DNA of 64,000 bases from Dyella sp. C9 (GTDB lineage: Bacteria > Pseudomonadota > Gammaproteobacteria > Xanthomonadales > Rhodanobacteraceae), in NCBI RefSeq assembly GCF_003332825.1, contig NZ_QIRF01000006.1, positions 1-64,000 of the forward strand. The letters are read 5' to 3'. The translations under genes were made by a program, and so were the position numbers. Under the pieces are notes generated by a model. It saw only the letters and a list, made by a program, of their open reading frames with translations. It was not told where the DNA came from and made no database searches. Numbering within the stretch: the first letter of the stretch is position 1; every line of letters starts with the position of its first letter. Positions 1 through 8,436 of this stretch are shown here, in pieces.

Positions 1-84
1 CCGTGGGGCTGGGGCGGTTACTGGGGCGGTGGCTATTACCCGACCCGCGTGATCGTTCGCCCGCCGCCGCCGCCGCCGCGCTGA
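1..84 (+). CDS. C-terminal end of a Gly/Trp/Tyr-rich protein (partial)
   Basis: Only the last 27 codons are in the window. They read PWGWGGYWGGGYYPTR, then VIVR, then six prolines and a final arginine before a TGA at 82-84. This low-complexity, aromatic and glycine-rich tail followed by polyproline resembles the C-termini of small secreted or surface proteins, but no family can be named from so little. A strong hairpin terminator follows about 15 bases downstream, which supports this being a real gene end. Confidence 0.5.
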   Translation, partial: PWGWGGYWGGGYYPTRVIVRPPPPPPR

Positions 85-98
85 TCGATCCACCACGA

Positions 99-128
99 AA
101 AACGCCGGCCACTGGCCGGCGTTTTTTT
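99..128. terminator. Rho-independent terminator
   Basis: A perfect stem AACGCCGGCC / GGCCGGCGTT with loop ACT is preceded by A residues and followed by a run of seven T. It ends the partial gene at the left edge. The A-run on the other side means it could also work for the convergent HIT gene on the minus strand. Confidence 0.85.
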
Positions 129-145
129 ATGCCGATGGCAGTCGC

Positions 146-490
146 TCAGCCCGGTGGCCACTGCATGTGGCGCCCACCGAGCAGGTGCACGTGCAGGTGG
201 AACACGGTCTGCCCGCCATGCTCGTTGCAGTTGATTACGGTGCGGTATCCCATCTCGGCCAGCCCCTCGCTGCGGGCGTAGGCCGCCGCGGCCAGCAGCA
301 GCTTGCCGAGCAGCCCGGCATCAGCCGCCGTCGCCGCATCGAGCGTGGCGATCGCCTTCTTCGGGACGAACAGCACGTGTACCGGCGCCTGCGGGTTGAG
401 GTCGCGGAAGGCCAGCACGTCATCGTCCTCGTAGACGATGTCGGCCGGGATTTCGCGCCGGATGATCTTGCCGAAGATGGTGTCGCCCAT
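146..490 (-). CDS. HIT-family nucleotide-binding protein (HinT-like)
   Basis: The 114-residue product is a histidine triad protein of the HinT branch, a small cytoplasmic hydrolase family acting on purine nucleoside phosphoramidates. The opening MGDTIFGKIIRREIPADIVY and the C-terminal triad HLHVHLLGG (about residues 98-106) are typical, and the length is usual for HinT. A longer reading frame extends upstream, but the ATG at 490 matches the family start and has a purine-rich AAAGGAGCG stretch just before it. It lies 17 bases downstream of a GNAT gene in the same direction, so it may be the last gene of a recR-GNAT-HIT run. Confidence 0.9.
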   Translation of the reverse strand: MGDTIFGKIIRREIPADIVYEDDDVLAFRDLNPQAPVHVLFVPKKAIATLDAATAADAGLLGKLLLAAAAYARSEGLAEMGYRTVINCNEHGGQTVFHLHVHLLGGRHMQWPPG

Positions 491-507
491 GGCTCGCTCC
501 TTTCCGA

Positions 508-912
508 TTACAGGCGCAGCAGCATACCTTGCGACGCCGGGTCCACGCGCCTGAATCCGAACTTCGCGTAGAGCTGGTCGGCCGTGCCGTCGGCGATCAG
601 GCCCACCATGGTGCGCGGACAGGCACGCGCATGCACTTCGTCCATGAGCGCCTGCATGATGCGCCGCCCCCAGCCCTGGCCCTGCCAGGAAGGCGCCACC
701 GCGATGTCCACCACCCACAGGAACAGGCCACCATCACCCACGACGCGGCCCATGCCGATCAAGGCGTCGCCGTCGCGCACGCATACCGAGTACCAACTGG
801 CCGGCAGGCCAACGGCCGCGCCTTCGGGCGACATCGCGCTCAAGCCCGCGGCGATGCGCAGGGCGAGATATTCCTCACTTGCCGGAATCTCCGGCGCAAG
901 CCGTGGCGCCAT
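508..912 (-). CDS. GNAT-family N-acetyltransferase
   Basis: The 134-residue protein has the Gcn5-related acetyltransferase core. The strand leading into VVDIAVAPSWQGQGWGRRIM (about residues 60-80) carries the acetyl-CoA pyrophosphate-binding motif Q-G-Q-G-x-G-R. A later LYAKFGFRRV is the usual C-terminal signature. The substrate cannot be told. The start at 912 lies 4 bases after the recR stop, so the two genes are probably cotranscribed. The longer upstream frame overlaps recR and is not used. Confidence 0.85.
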   Translation of the reverse strand: MAPRLAPEIPASEEYLALRIAAGLSAMSPEGAAVGLPASWYSVCVRDGDALIGMGRVVGDGGLFLWVVDIAVAPSWQGQGWGRRIMQALMDEVHARACPRTMVGLIADGTADQLYAKFGFRRVDPASQGMLLRL

Positions 913-916
913 CGCG

Positions 917-1510
917 TCAGTCCACCGACTGGCGGCTGCCGAACGCGTGCGCCAGGGTGCCGCGATCGACGAACTCCAGCTCGCCACCCAGCGGCACGCC
1001 GTGTGCAAGCCGGGATGGCTTGACGTTGGCGGCTCGCGCCAGCTGCGCCAGGTAATGCGCGGTGGCCTCGCCCTCGACGGTGGGATTGGTGGCGATGATC
1101 ATCTCCTCGATCTCGCCTTCGCCCAGGCGCTCGGCCAAACGATCCAGGCCCAGTTCCTCGGGGCCCAGGCCGTCCAGCGGAGAAAGCCGGCCGAGCAGCA
1201 CGAAGTACTGCCCGCGGTATCCCGTGGCCTGTTCGATGGCAGCCAGCTCGGTGGGCGATTCCACCACGCACAGCACGTGGCGGTCCCGGCTGGAGCTGCT
1301 GCACAAGGCGCACACCGGGGTTTCGCTGAAATTGCGGCAGCGCGAGCAGTTGCCGATCTGGCGCATGGCCTCATCCAGCGCCTTGGCCAGGCGCAGGCCT
1401 CGCTCGCGGTCGCGCTCAAGCAGATGGAACGCCATCCGCTGCGCGCTCTTGCCGCCTACTCCGGGCAGGCAACGCAGGGCTTCGATGAGGTCAGTGAGAA
1501 GTTTGCTCAT
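917..1510 (-). CDS. recR: Recombination mediator RecR
   Basis: RecR acts with RecF and RecO to load RecA at single-strand gaps. The 197-residue product has the N-terminal helix-hairpin-helix ([17 protein letters not shown]), a C4 zinc finger (CSRC and CALC, about residues 55-70) and a Toprim domain with [12 protein letters not shown] and [12 protein letters not shown]. Length is standard. It is downstream of ebfC and dnaX in the same direction, the conserved bacterial dnaX-ebfC-recR order. An inverted repeat lies between it and ebfC. Confidence 0.97.
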   Translation of the reverse strand: MSKLLTDLIEALRCLPGVGGKSAQRMAFHLLERDRERGLRLAKALDEAMRQIGNCSRCRNFSETPVCALCSSSSRDRHVLCVVESPTELAAIEQATGYRGQYFVLLGRLSPLDGLGPEELGLDRLAERLGEGEIEEMIIATNPTVEGEATAHYLAQLARAANVKPSRLAHGVPLGGELEFVDRGTLAHAFGSRQSVD

Positions 1511-1541
1511 GGGCAGGGCAAGGAATCAGGGGATGAGGGGC

Positions 1542-1656
1542 GGGTAGCGGGGACGCCAAGACCGGCTACCCGGGCCAGCTCAAGGATCGCGATGCCATAA
1601 CCATCGCAAACCAGACGACTCGCAGCAGGTGATCGGTCTTGGCGCCGCCGCTACCC
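1542..1656. repeat. Inverted repeat between recR and ebfC
   Basis: Two nearly complementary 22-base arms, GGGTAGCGGGGACGCCAAGA.. at 1542-1563 and ..TCTTGGCGCCGCCGCTACCC at 1635-1656, differ at only two or three positions and enclose about 70 bases. The structure fills the 164-base gap inside an otherwise tight dnaX-ebfC-recR group. It may be a repetitive extragenic palindrome, an attenuator or an RNA-processing site. No other copy was seen in this window. Confidence 0.6.
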
Positions 1657-1674
1657 ACTCCCAACCCCAGGTCT

Positions 1675-1998
1675 TCAGAACGGCATCTTGAAGCCGGGCG
1701 GCAGGTTCAGGCCCGAGGTGACGCCGCCTAGCCTGTTCTTGCTGACCTCGGCCACCTTGTTCACCGCATCGTTGACTGCAGCGGCCACCAGGTCCTCGGC
1801 CATCTCCGGGTCATCGGCGAACAGCTTGCGGTCGATCTGCACGCGACGCACTTCGTGCGCGCCGGTCATCAACACCGTGACCAGGCCGCCGCCGGCGCTG
1901 CCAGTGACCTCCAGCTTGGCGATCTCTTCCTGCGCACGCTTCATTTCTTCCTGCATGCGCTGGGCCTGCTGCATCAGCTGACCGATCTGTCCTCTCAT
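1675..1998 (-). CDS. ebfC: YbaB/EbfC nucleoid-associated protein
   Basis: The 107-residue product matches the YbaB/EbfC family of small dimeric DNA-binding proteins. It has an N-terminal charged helix (LMQQAQRMQEEMKRAQEEIA), a central GGGLVTVLMTG strand and the C-terminal LNLPPGFKMPF. Family members are basic-tailed nucleoid proteins encoded between dnaX and recR, exactly as here. It starts 20 bases after the dnaX stop. Confidence 0.95.
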   Translation of the reverse strand: MRGQIGQLMQQAQRMQEEMKRAQEEIAKLEVTGSAGGGLVTVLMTGAHEVRRVQIDRKLFADDPEMAEDLVAAAVNDAVNKVAEVSKNRLGGVTSGLNLPPGFKMPF

Positions 1999-2018
1999 GG
2001 CATAACTCCGCTATCTCT

Positions 2019-3701
2019 TCAGTTTTCGTACGGCTTGATCGACTGGGGCACCACGCGCGCACCGAATTCGCGCTTGAGCGTCTGCACCAGGGGATCCTCT
2101 TCGATGGCCTGCTCCGCCGCCGATTGGGCAGCTTCGCGGGCGTTGGCGGCACGTGCCGCCGGCGTTTCGCTTGCCGCGCCATGCTCCTCGGCGAAGCGCA
2201 GCTTGATGCGTTCGCCCATGGCCTGGCTGATGCGCTCTTCCATCTGGCTGACCATGGGCTCCACGGCCAGGTGCATGTGGATCGGCTGCAGCGCCAGCAC
2301 CAGGGTGTTGCCTTCGCGCCCGCGCAGTACCGCGTTCTGGGCCAGCTGGCCCACCGGGCCACGCAAGGCCGCCTGCTCGATCAGGCTGTCCCAGGCAGGC
2401 AGGCCGCGTGCGTCGAGCGCGACCGGTGCACGCGGGGCAGCCGGCGCGGGCGCGGCGGCCACCGGCGACGGCGCAGCACGCGGCGCCGAGGGCTCGGCCA
2501 CGCTGGCCATATGCATGCGCTCGTTCGCCACCGGCGAAGCGGCGCGCGGGGCCGCAGTCGGCGCACGCGCCGTGGCCGACGACGAGCCGCGCTCCGCCGG
2601 CGAGCCACCGCCGTCGGCGGGCCGGAAGGCCAGCATGCGCAGCACCGCCATCTCAAAGCCCGTGCGGGCGTCCGGCGCCAGCGACAAGTCGCGGCGGCCA
2701 CTGGTGGCGATCTGGTAGTACAGCTGCACGTCTTCCGGCGCCAGCTGCTGGGCCAGACCCGCAAGGGCGCTGTCGTCGCTGCCGTCGTCGTCAGTGCGGT
2801 AACCGGGCACCAGCTGGATCAGCTGGATCTTGTGCAGCACGCTGGCGAGGTCGTCCAGCACGCCGCCGAAATCGGGCGAAAACGAGGCGATGCGCGCGCA
2901 TTCGGCCATCAGCGTTTCGCCCTGGCCATCGGCCAGCGCCTGCAGCAGGCCCAGCACCTGGCCACGCGCGACGCTGCCGAGCATGGCACGCACTTCATCC
3001 ACCCGTAGCGAACCGCCGCCATAGGCAATCGCCTGGTCCAGCAACGAGAGGCCGTCGCGCAGCGAGCCGTCCGCGCCACGCGCGAGCTCGGCGATGGCGG
3101 CATCCTCGTACGGGATGTTCTCCGCACCCAGGATGTGGCGCATCTGACCGGAGATCTGCTCGGGCAGCAGGCGCTTGAGGTTGAACTTCAGGCAGCGTGA
3201 CAGCACCGTCACCGGCAGCTTCTGCGGGTCGGTGGTGGCCAGCAGGAACTTCACGTGCGGCGGCGGCTCCTCCAGCGTCTTGAGCAACGCGTTGAAGGCC
3301 GGCTTGGAGAGCATGTGCACCTCGTCGACCAGGTACACCTTGAAGCGGCCGCGGGCGGGCGCGTACTGCGCGTTCTCGATCACCTCGCGCACGTCGTCCA
3401 CGCCGGTGTTGCTGGCCGCGTCGATTTCCAGCAGGTCGACGAAGCGACCGGCATCGACCGCGGTGCACACCGCGCACTCGCCGCACGGATCAGCCGACTC
3501 GCCACGCTCGCAGTTCAGCGACTTGGCGAAGATGCGCGCGATGGTGGTCTTGCCCACGCCACGGGTACCGGTGAACAGGTAGGCGTGGTGCATACGGCCG
3601 GTGTCGAGCGCGTTGGTGAGCGCACGCACGACATGCTCCTGCCCCACGAGTTCGGCGAACTTGCGGGGGCGCCATTTGCGCGCGAGTACCTGATAAGACA
3701 T
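2019..3701 (-). CDS. dnaX: DNA polymerase III subunit gamma/tau
   Basis: DnaX is the clamp-loader ATPase of the replicative polymerase. The 560-residue protein begins MSYQVLARKWRPRKFAELVG and contains the Walker A motif GTRGVGKTT (about residues 45-53), a four-cysteine zinc-binding segment, the DEVHMLS Walker B and an Ala/Pro-rich linker before domain V (about residues 440-560). The ATG at 3701 gives the conserved N-terminus; the frame is open 20 codons further upstream, but that part is not family-like. I saw no A-AAA-AAG type slippery run on the coding strand, so an E. coli-style frameshifted gamma product is not indicated. Confidence 0.97.
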   Translation of the reverse strand: MSYQVLARKWRPRKFAELVGQEHVVRALTNALDTGRMHHAYLFTGTRGVGKTTIARIFAKSLNCERGESADPCGECAVCTAVDAGRFVDLLEIDAASNTGVDDVREVIENAQYAPARGRFKVYLVDEVHMLSKPAFNALLKTLEEPPPHVKFLLATTDPQKLPVTVLSRCLKFNLKRLLPEQISGQMRHILGAENIPYEDAAIAELARGADGSLRDGLSLLDQAIAYGGGSLRVDEVRAMLGSVARGQVLGLLQALADGQGETLMAECARIASFSPDFGGVLDDLASVLHKIQLIQLVPGYRTDDDGSDDSALAGLAQQLAPEDVQLYYQIATSGRRDLSLAPDARTGFEMAVLRMLAFRPADGGGSPAERGSSSATARAPTAAPRAASPVANERMHMASVAEPSAPRAAPSPVAAAPAPAAPRAPVALDARGLPAWDSLIEQAALRGPVGQLAQNAVLRGREGNTLVLALQPIHMHLAVEPMVSQMEERISQAMGERIKLRFAEEHGAASETPAARAANAREAAQSAAEQAIEEDPLVQTLKREFGARVVPQSIKPYEN

Positions 3702-3794
3702 GCGAGGCCTGATCTTGGGGCAAGAACTGATTGTGCCAAGTGGATACCGGTAAGTCAGCACTGACTATCACCGGTCCGGGCAAAGGCCGAAAAG

Positions 3795-3905
<111 letters not shown>

Positions 3906-3956
3906 CATAGAGACGTTCTTTTGTACGTCAGCGCAACTGACGCCGGCTTCACTCAC

Positions 3957-4049
3957 TGGCGGAGAGGGCGGGATTCGAACCCGCGATACGGGGATAAGCC
4001 GTATACACACTTTCCAGGCGTGCTCCTTCAACCACTCGGACACCTCTCC
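3957..4049 (-). tRNA. tRNA-Ser (anticodon GGA)
   Basis: Minus-strand cloverleaf with acceptor arms GGAGAGG / CCTCTCC, discriminator G and an encoded CCA (3957-3959). The anticodon loop reads CTGGAAA, giving anticodon GGA for UCC and UCU codons. A long variable arm (GTATACGG...CCGTAT) is present as expected for a class II tRNA. The sequence closely resembles enterobacterial serW/serX. It lies 51 bases upstream of the SRP RNA on the same strand. Confidence 0.97.
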
Positions 4050-4146
4050 GCAATGGTGAAACCGCTCGCCGAGGCCCTCAGGCCGCGGCAAAGAGGCGAA
4101 AGGATAGCGGCAGTGGACCGTTCACACAAGATAGCAGGCGGGTGTC

Positions 4147-4656
4147 TCAAGCCCCCTCCTGGGGCACGTCGCGCAGAAACACCGGCAGGTCGGTGGTCGG
4201 CGGCCTGGCCGGCACCTGGTAAAACATGTCCGCCACGAAGCCGCGGTGGTAGGTGGCATGGTTCACCACGTGCAGGATCATCTCCTCGCGGCTCATCTGC
4301 CCTTCCCCGCCTCCGACGAACTGGAAACGGACCACCTCGACAGCCCGCTCAGGGTCCAGCGCAGCGGCGTAATCCAGGTACCAGGCGTTGATGGCCTGCT
4401 GGCGCCGCCGGAGCTCATCCAGTGGCAGCGGCTCGGCCGTGTTGCGACTGGTGTAGCCGTGCGGCCTTCCCTCCAGGTGCGCGCGAAAGATGTCGTCCAC
4501 CACCCAGGTGTGGCTGAGCGTGCGCAACATGCTGCCGAACACCGTGGCGCGTTCTGCCGCGGCAGCACCCTCGGGCAATGCGGCCATAGCGTCGTAGATC
4601 AGGCCATCGGCCCATGCACGATAGCGAAGCAGCTTGAGCAAATGACGGCACGACAC
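4147..4656 (-). CDS. DinB-family protein
   Basis: The 169-residue protein matches the DinB/YfiT four-helix bundle family of metal-dependent, thiol-transferase-like proteins. The likely metal ligands are the histidine of LSHTWVVDDIF (about residue 48) and the pair in HVVNHATYHRG (about residues 128-137). The start is a GTG at 4656 preceded by AGGAG at a good distance. The cellular substrate is unknown. It reads in the same direction as the metallo-hydrolase gene 24 bases upstream and may be cotranscribed with it. Confidence 0.85.
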   Translation of the reverse strand: MSCRHLLKLLRYRAWADGLIYDAMAALPEGAAAAERATVFGSMLRTLSHTWVVDDIFRAHLEGRPHGYTSRNTAEPLPLDELRRRQQAINAWYLDYAAALDPERAVEVVRFQFVGGGEGQMSREEMILHVVNHATYHRGFVADMFYQVPARPPTTDLPVFLRDVPQEGA

Positions 4657-4680
4657 GTGACGCTCCTGACGGGAAAGGAT

Positions 4681-5439
4681 TCAACCGGCATCCGGCCGCA
4701 ATGGTGCGGGCATGGGCAGCACGACGCGCTCGCCAGGACGTGCGATGGCGTAGCCGCGCGCTTGCAAGGCCGCTCCATCGGCTTCGCTGCCGTAATGGTA
4801 GAGGCGCAGGCGCGGTCGCAGCGTCTCGGGATATTCGCGCTCGATGTCGTCGATACCGGTATGCGAGGGATTGCCGACCAACCCGCAGTCATGCGCGACC
4901 AGCTCGGTCCCGGCCGCCACGCGTGCCAGCACCTCCGGGATGGGTCGGGTGTCGCCGGTATAGGCAAAGCTGCCCGCCAGCGCCACCCCGTACGAGGTGC
5001 CCGCCATGTGGTGGCGCGTACCGAACACGTCGAACCATTGGTCGTCGAGCCAGAATCCGCGGGTGCATGGCACCAGCCGGAATGCCTCCCAGAAATTCAC
5101 CCCGCCTTCGGCCAGGACGTTCGGGTAGTCGGCGACCCGTGCCTGCAGCCAGGTCATCAGGCCTGCATGGATGAACACGCGGGTGCGGCCGCGCCATTGC
5201 TCATCAAACCACAGCCGGAAGAACAGCCGCTCCATGCCACCGACATGGTCCATGTGGGTATGGGTGATGTAGAGCGCACGCGGGGGCTCGCCGTAGGCGG
5301 CGAGGTAACGGTCGAGCGTATCCGGACCACAGTCGATCAGCAGTACCGGCGCGCCATCGCGCTCCAGCACCACCGCGGAGGAACCGAGTTCCACCGCATG
5401 CGCGGCGCCAACACCCAGAAAATGCAGAGTCCAGTTCAT
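4681..5439 (-). CDS. MBL-fold metallo-hydrolase
   Basis: The 252-residue cytoplasmic protein has the metallo-beta-lactamase fold. It shows the zinc-binding THTHMDHVGG motif (about residues 60-69), a further TRHHMAG, a YTGDTRP segment that supplies the bridging aspartate, and a late NPSHTG. The overall plan resembles ribonuclease Z or phosphodiesterase-type members; the substrate is not known. The ATG at 5439 overlaps the kdkA stop by four bases (ATGA), so the pair is translationally coupled. Confidence 0.88.
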   Translation of the reverse strand: MNWTLHFLGVGAAHAVELGSSAVVLERDGAPVLLIDCGPDTLDRYLAAYGEPPRALYITHTHMDHVGGMERLFFRLWFDEQWRGRTRVFIHAGLMTWLQARVADYPNVLAEGGVNFWEAFRLVPCTRGFWLDDQWFDVFGTRHHMAGTSYGVALAGSFAYTGDTRPIPEVLARVAAGTELVAHDCGLVGNPSHTGIDDIEREYPETLRPRLRLYHYGSEADGAALQARGYAIARPGERVVLPMPAPLRPDAG

Positions 5440-6167
5440 GCGCGAAGGGTACGCTCGTAACGATAGACCAGGGGCTTCCACAGCTGCTCCTCGAACACCG
5501 CCTCGCCTTGCGCGGCGGCTCCGAGCTTCAGCAGCGACCGACGCAGGCGCGCCAGGTTGGCCTGCTGCCAGCCCTCGTCGGGCGAACGCTGGCGGCCACG
5601 ATCGAAGTCGATCAGGAACAGTTCGTCGGCACGCACCAGCACGTTGTGCGCGTTGAGGTCGGCATGCCAGATGCCCGCACGATGAAAACGCGCCACCAAT
5701 GCACCGACCAGTTCTGCCAATTCGCCATCCAGCAACCCCTGCGCAAGGCATTCAGCCAACGTCTGGGCGTCGGCGATGCGGCGGGTGATGAGGTCGGCGG
5801 TATAGAACAAGCCTTGGCGACGATAGCGGCAGGCCACCGCCTGCGGGCCCGGCAGGCCCAGCGTTGCGATCAGCCCCAGCAGGCGGAATTCAGCGAAGCA
5901 GCGCGTCTGGTCGGCACCCTTCCACAGGTAGCGGTCACCCATCAGTCTCGCGACCATACCGCCACGCCGGTAGTGGCGCAGCACGCACTCACCGGCAGGT
6001 GTGTCGATGATCGCCACGCCGCCGCGACCGCCGCCCTGGCGGCGCAAGGCCCCTGCCGCGTCCCAGGCCTCGGGGTCGAACCAGCGGGCGTCGACTTGTG
6101 GCGACACCGCGGCGTCGAACAGAATCGCTTCGGCGTCGTCTTCGCGGATTCGTTCCTGAATCGACAT
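5436..6167 (-). CDS. kdkA: 3-deoxy-D-manno-octulosonic acid (Kdo) kinase
   Basis: KdkA phosphorylates the Kdo residue of the LPS inner core at the inner membrane. The 243-residue product has the family hallmarks: GGRGGVAIIDTPAGECVLRH (about residues 45-65), RGGMVARLMGDRYLWKG, the kinase catalytic loop WHADLNAHNVLV and the metal-binding LIDFDRGR. The start at 6167 avoids a long non-family extension. It is divergent, by 49 bases, from a family-9 glycosyltransferase, forming an LPS core locus. Confidence 0.93.
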   Translation of the reverse strand: MSIQERIREDDAEAILFDAAVSPQVDARWFDPEAWDAAGALRRQGGGRGGVAIIDTPAGECVLRHYRRGGMVARLMGDRYLWKGADQTRCFAEFRLLGLIATLGLPGPQAVACRYRRQGLFYTADLITRRIADAQTLAECLAQGLLDGELAELVGALVARFHRAGIWHADLNAHNVLVRADELFLIDFDRGRQRSPDEGWQQANLARLRRSLLKLGAAAQGEAVFEEQLWKPLVYRYERTLRA

Positions 6168-6216
6168 AGTGCGTTCCGACGCGTGCCTCAAGCCCAAGTC
6201 CCAAGATTCTAGCCCA

Positions 6217-7260
6217 ATGTCCGAGCCCTCCTCGATCTGCCTGCTGCGCACCTCCGCCATCGGCGACGTCACCCATGTCGTGCCGCTGGTACACACCCTG
6301 CAGGCGGCCTGGCCGCAGGCGCGGCTGACCTGGATCGTGGGCAAGCTGGAACGCAAACTGGTGGGCGACCTGCCCGGCGTAGAGTTCGTGACCTTCGACA
6401 AGGGCGCCGGCTTGGCCGGCATGCGTGCGGTGGGCGAGGCCTTGCAGGGTCGGCGCTTCGACGCCCTGCTGCACATGCAGGTGGCGCTGCGCTCCAACCT
6501 GCTGAGCCTGTTCGTCCGGGCCGACCGCCGCGTCGGCTACGACCGCGCCCGCGCCAAGGACGGGCACGGCCTGGTCATCAACGAGCGCATTCCCGCGCGC
6601 ACCGGCGAGCACGTGCTCGATGCCATGGGGAGCTTCTGCGAGCCGCTGGGACTGAAGCAGACCGAAGTGCGCTGGGACATTCCCATTCCGGAGGAAGCCC
6701 ACGCCTGGGCCGCCGAGCAGTTGCCCGGCGACCAGCCGACCCTGCTGGTCAGTCCCACCTCCAGCCACGAGCTGCGCAACTGGCGCCCCGAGCGCTATGC
6801 CGCCGTGATGGATCACGCCGCTGCACGGGGCTGGCGCGTGGTGCTGGTGGGTGGCCCGTCCGCGCTCGAACGGCGGATGGCCGATGCCGTGCTGGCCGCC
6901 TGCCGCCAGGCGCCGCTGGACCTTACCGGCAAGGACACGCTCAAAAAGATGATGGCCATGCTGGTGCGCGCGCCCATGCTGCTCACGCCCGACTCGGGGC
7001 CCATGCACATGGGCAACACGGTTGGCTGCAAGGTGCTGGGCCTGCACGCAGCCAGCAACCCGAACCGTTCCGGCCCCTATTCCGACCGCCGCTGGTGCGT
7101 CGACAAGTACGACGAGGCATCGCGGCTCTACCTGGGCAAGCCGGCCAGCGAGATTCCCTGGGGCAGCAAGATCGAAAAGCCCGGCGTCATGGACCTGATC
7201 GGCGTGGACGAGGTGGTCGACCGCTTCGAGGCTTGCGCCGCGCACCTGGGGCTGGGCTGA
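6217..7260 (+). CDS. Glycosyltransferase family 9 (LPS heptosyltransferase-like)
   Basis: The 347-residue cytoplasmic protein belongs to the ADP-heptose:LPS heptosyltransferase family (GT-B fold). The N-terminus ICLLRTSAIGDVTHVVPLV is the family glycine/aspartate acceptor-side motif. The C-terminal half has VVLVGGPSALE and the donor-site TPDSGPMHMGNTVGCKVLGL. It probably adds heptose in the LPS core, consistent with the divergent kdkA gene next door, but which heptose (WaaC, WaaF or WaaQ type) cannot be decided. The first ATG that fits the family is 6217. Confidence 0.9.
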   Translation: MSEPSSICLLRTSAIGDVTHVVPLVHTLQAAWPQARLTWIVGKLERKLVGDLPGVEFVTFDKGAGLAGMRAVGEALQGRRFDALLHMQVALRSNLLSLFVRADRRVGYDRARAKDGHGLVINERIPARTGEHVLDAMGSFCEPLGLKQTEVRWDIPIPEEAHAWAAEQLPGDQPTLLVSPTSSHELRNWRPERYAAVMDHAAARGWRVVLVGGPSALERRMADAVLAACRQAPLDLTGKDTLKKMMAMLVRAPMLLTPDSGPMHMGNTVGCKVLGLHAASNPNRSGPYSDRRWCVDKYDEASRLYLGKPASEIPWGSKIEKPGVMDLIGVDEVVDRFEACAAHLGLG

Positions 7261-7268
7261 CCCTAGCT

Positions 7269-7350
7269 GTGGGAGCACACCCTGTGCGCGAGAAGCCCGC
7301 GGAGCGATGACGCCGCAGCGTGGCGATCGCGCACAGGGTGCGCCCCTACA
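7269..7350. repeat. REP-like palindromic element
   Basis: The arms TGTGGGAGCACACCCTGTGC.. (7269-7291) and ..GCACAGGGTGCGCCCCTACA (7327-7350) are nearly complementary and enclose about 35 bases. This is the TGTRGGAGCGCACCCTGTGCGCGA type repeat scattered through gammaproteobacterial chromosomes such as pseudomonads and xanthomonads. It sits between convergent genes and may also help terminate transcription. A related copy lies inside ccmH at 38904-38975. Confidence 0.8.
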
Positions 7351-7365
7351 GGGGCCAGGTTGCGC

Positions 7366-7764
7366 TTATTTGGCGCGGTAGTCCTGGTACGACTTCTCTT
7401 CCACCAGCTGCGAGCCGAGCTTGACGTTGATCTCGCGCTTCACGGCGGCACGCTCGTCGTTCTGGAAATAGACCGAACGCGCCAGTTCGATGAACTCGGC
7501 GTCGAACGCCTGTGCCTTTTCCTTCAGCCGGATGCGGTCCTCGATATCCCACAGCGCCTCGTTCACGGCGAGCAGGCGAGCGCGTTCGGCGGCAATGTCA
7601 GTGCGGGACGCCGGGTGCGCGGCCCAGGTGGCGTTGAGCAGGTCGAGCTCGGTCCGCACATTGGCCAGCTTGGCCGCGTCGCTGATCTGCCGGGATTTGA
7701 TTTCGAGAATGGTGATCTTGTCGATCAGCTCGCCGTAGGAAACCGGGACTTGGATGAGGCTCAT
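7366..7764 (-). CDS. DUF6165-type small protein
   Basis: A 132-residue cytoplasmic, highly charged, mostly helical protein. The opening MSLIQVPVSYGELIDKITIL and the following alpha-helical segments rich in Glu, Lys and Arg match my memory of the DUF6165 family. Its function is unknown to me. In this class of bacteria it is often found near LPS or glycosyltransferase genes, which fits the heptosyltransferase next to it, but this is only contextual. A GGAG precedes the ATG at 7764. Confidence 0.75.
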   Translation of the reverse strand: MSLIQVPVSYGELIDKITILEIKSRQISDAAKLANVRTELDLLNATWAAHPASRTDIAAERARLLAVNEALWDIEDRIRLKEKAQAFDAEFIELARSVYFQNDERAAVKREINVKLGSQLVEEKSYQDYRAK

Positions 7765-7911
7765 GGGAACTCCAGGGGAATGGACCTTTGCGCGGTGACG
7801 GATCGGTCACGACGGCCGGCCGGCAAAGTGCACATCATAAGTGGTCTTGTCCCATCATTCAGTCGAGCCCGCTAGACTGATGCCGCACCCGATCCCAAGG
7901 AGAGAGAGTTC

Positions 7912-8382
7912 ATGCTTAACCCGCGTCTTCTGATGCTGCCCCTGGCCGCCCTGCTTGCCGTCAGTTCGTTTGGCGCCAGTGCACAGGCCGCCCGTGGCGG
8001 CGTGCTGGTCCGCAACGATGGCATCTACATCCGTTGCGACCAGTGCGGCACTGTCGAAGCCATCGACCAGAACATCAACAGCCAGGGCAACGACCACAGC
8101 GTGGCCGGCACCATCATCGGCGGCATCGCCGGCGGCGTGCTGGGCAACCAGATCGGCAAGGGCAAGGGCAACACCCTGGCCACGGTGGCCGGCGCCGTCG
8201 GCGGCGGCTATGCGGGCAACCGCATCGGTGCCAACAGCGGTGGCCCGACCCAGAGCTTCACGCTGCGCATCCGCATGGGCAACGGCGGCTACGCCAACGT
8301 CACCGTGCCGGACGCCAGCGCGATCCGCACGGGCGACCTGGTGCAGATCGAGCCGAACGGCAACATCACCCGCATCCAGTAA
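7912..8382 (+). CDS. Secreted glycine-zipper 2TM protein
   Basis: The 156-residue protein begins with a signal peptide (LPLAALLAVSSFGASAQA, cleavage near residue 26). The centre has a CDQCG pair, then the glycine zipper AGTIIGGIAGGVLGNQIGKG followed by TVAGAVGGGYAGNRIG (about residues 63-103), the SlyB/Rick_17kDa 2TM type found in envelope proteins. The C-terminal beta-rich part ends TGDLVQIEPNGNITRIQ. AAGGAGAGAGAG precedes the start. It resembles two lipoprotein paralogues at 23.3-24.3 kb, but here there is no lipobox cysteine. Confidence 0.88.
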   Translation: MLNPRLLMLPLAALLAVSSFGASAQAARGGVLVRNDGIYIRCDQCGTVEAIDQNINSQGNDHSVAGTIIGGIAGGVLGNQIGKGKGNTLATVAGAVGGGYAGNRIGANSGGPTQSFTLRIRMGNGGYANVTVPDASAIRTGDLVQIEPNGNITRIQ

Positions 8383-8402
8383 GCACTGGCGATTGCCACA
8401 AG

Positions 8403-8432
8403 AAAAAAGCCGGCCTCTGGCCGGCTTTTTTT
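8403..8432. terminator. Bidirectional Rho-independent terminator
   Basis: The stem AAGCCGGCC / GGCCGGCTT with loop TCT has an A-run on one side and a T-run on the other. It lies between the convergent glycine-zipper gene and lpxK and can serve both. Confidence 0.85.
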
Positions 8433-8436
8433 ATGC

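Noticed and set aside
584..1600. 338-codon plus-strand frame opposite the GNAT and recR genes
   Set aside because: RecR and the acetyltransferase are certain by motif, and the antisense product lacks any motif.
2019..3701. Programmed frameshift for a gamma form of DnaX
   Set aside because: No A-AAA-AAG-like run was seen on the coding strand, so I do not claim it.
5989..7278. 429-codon minus-strand frame over the heptosyltransferase-like gene
   Set aside because: Its downstream end runs into kdkA in another frame and the sequence is not protein-like.
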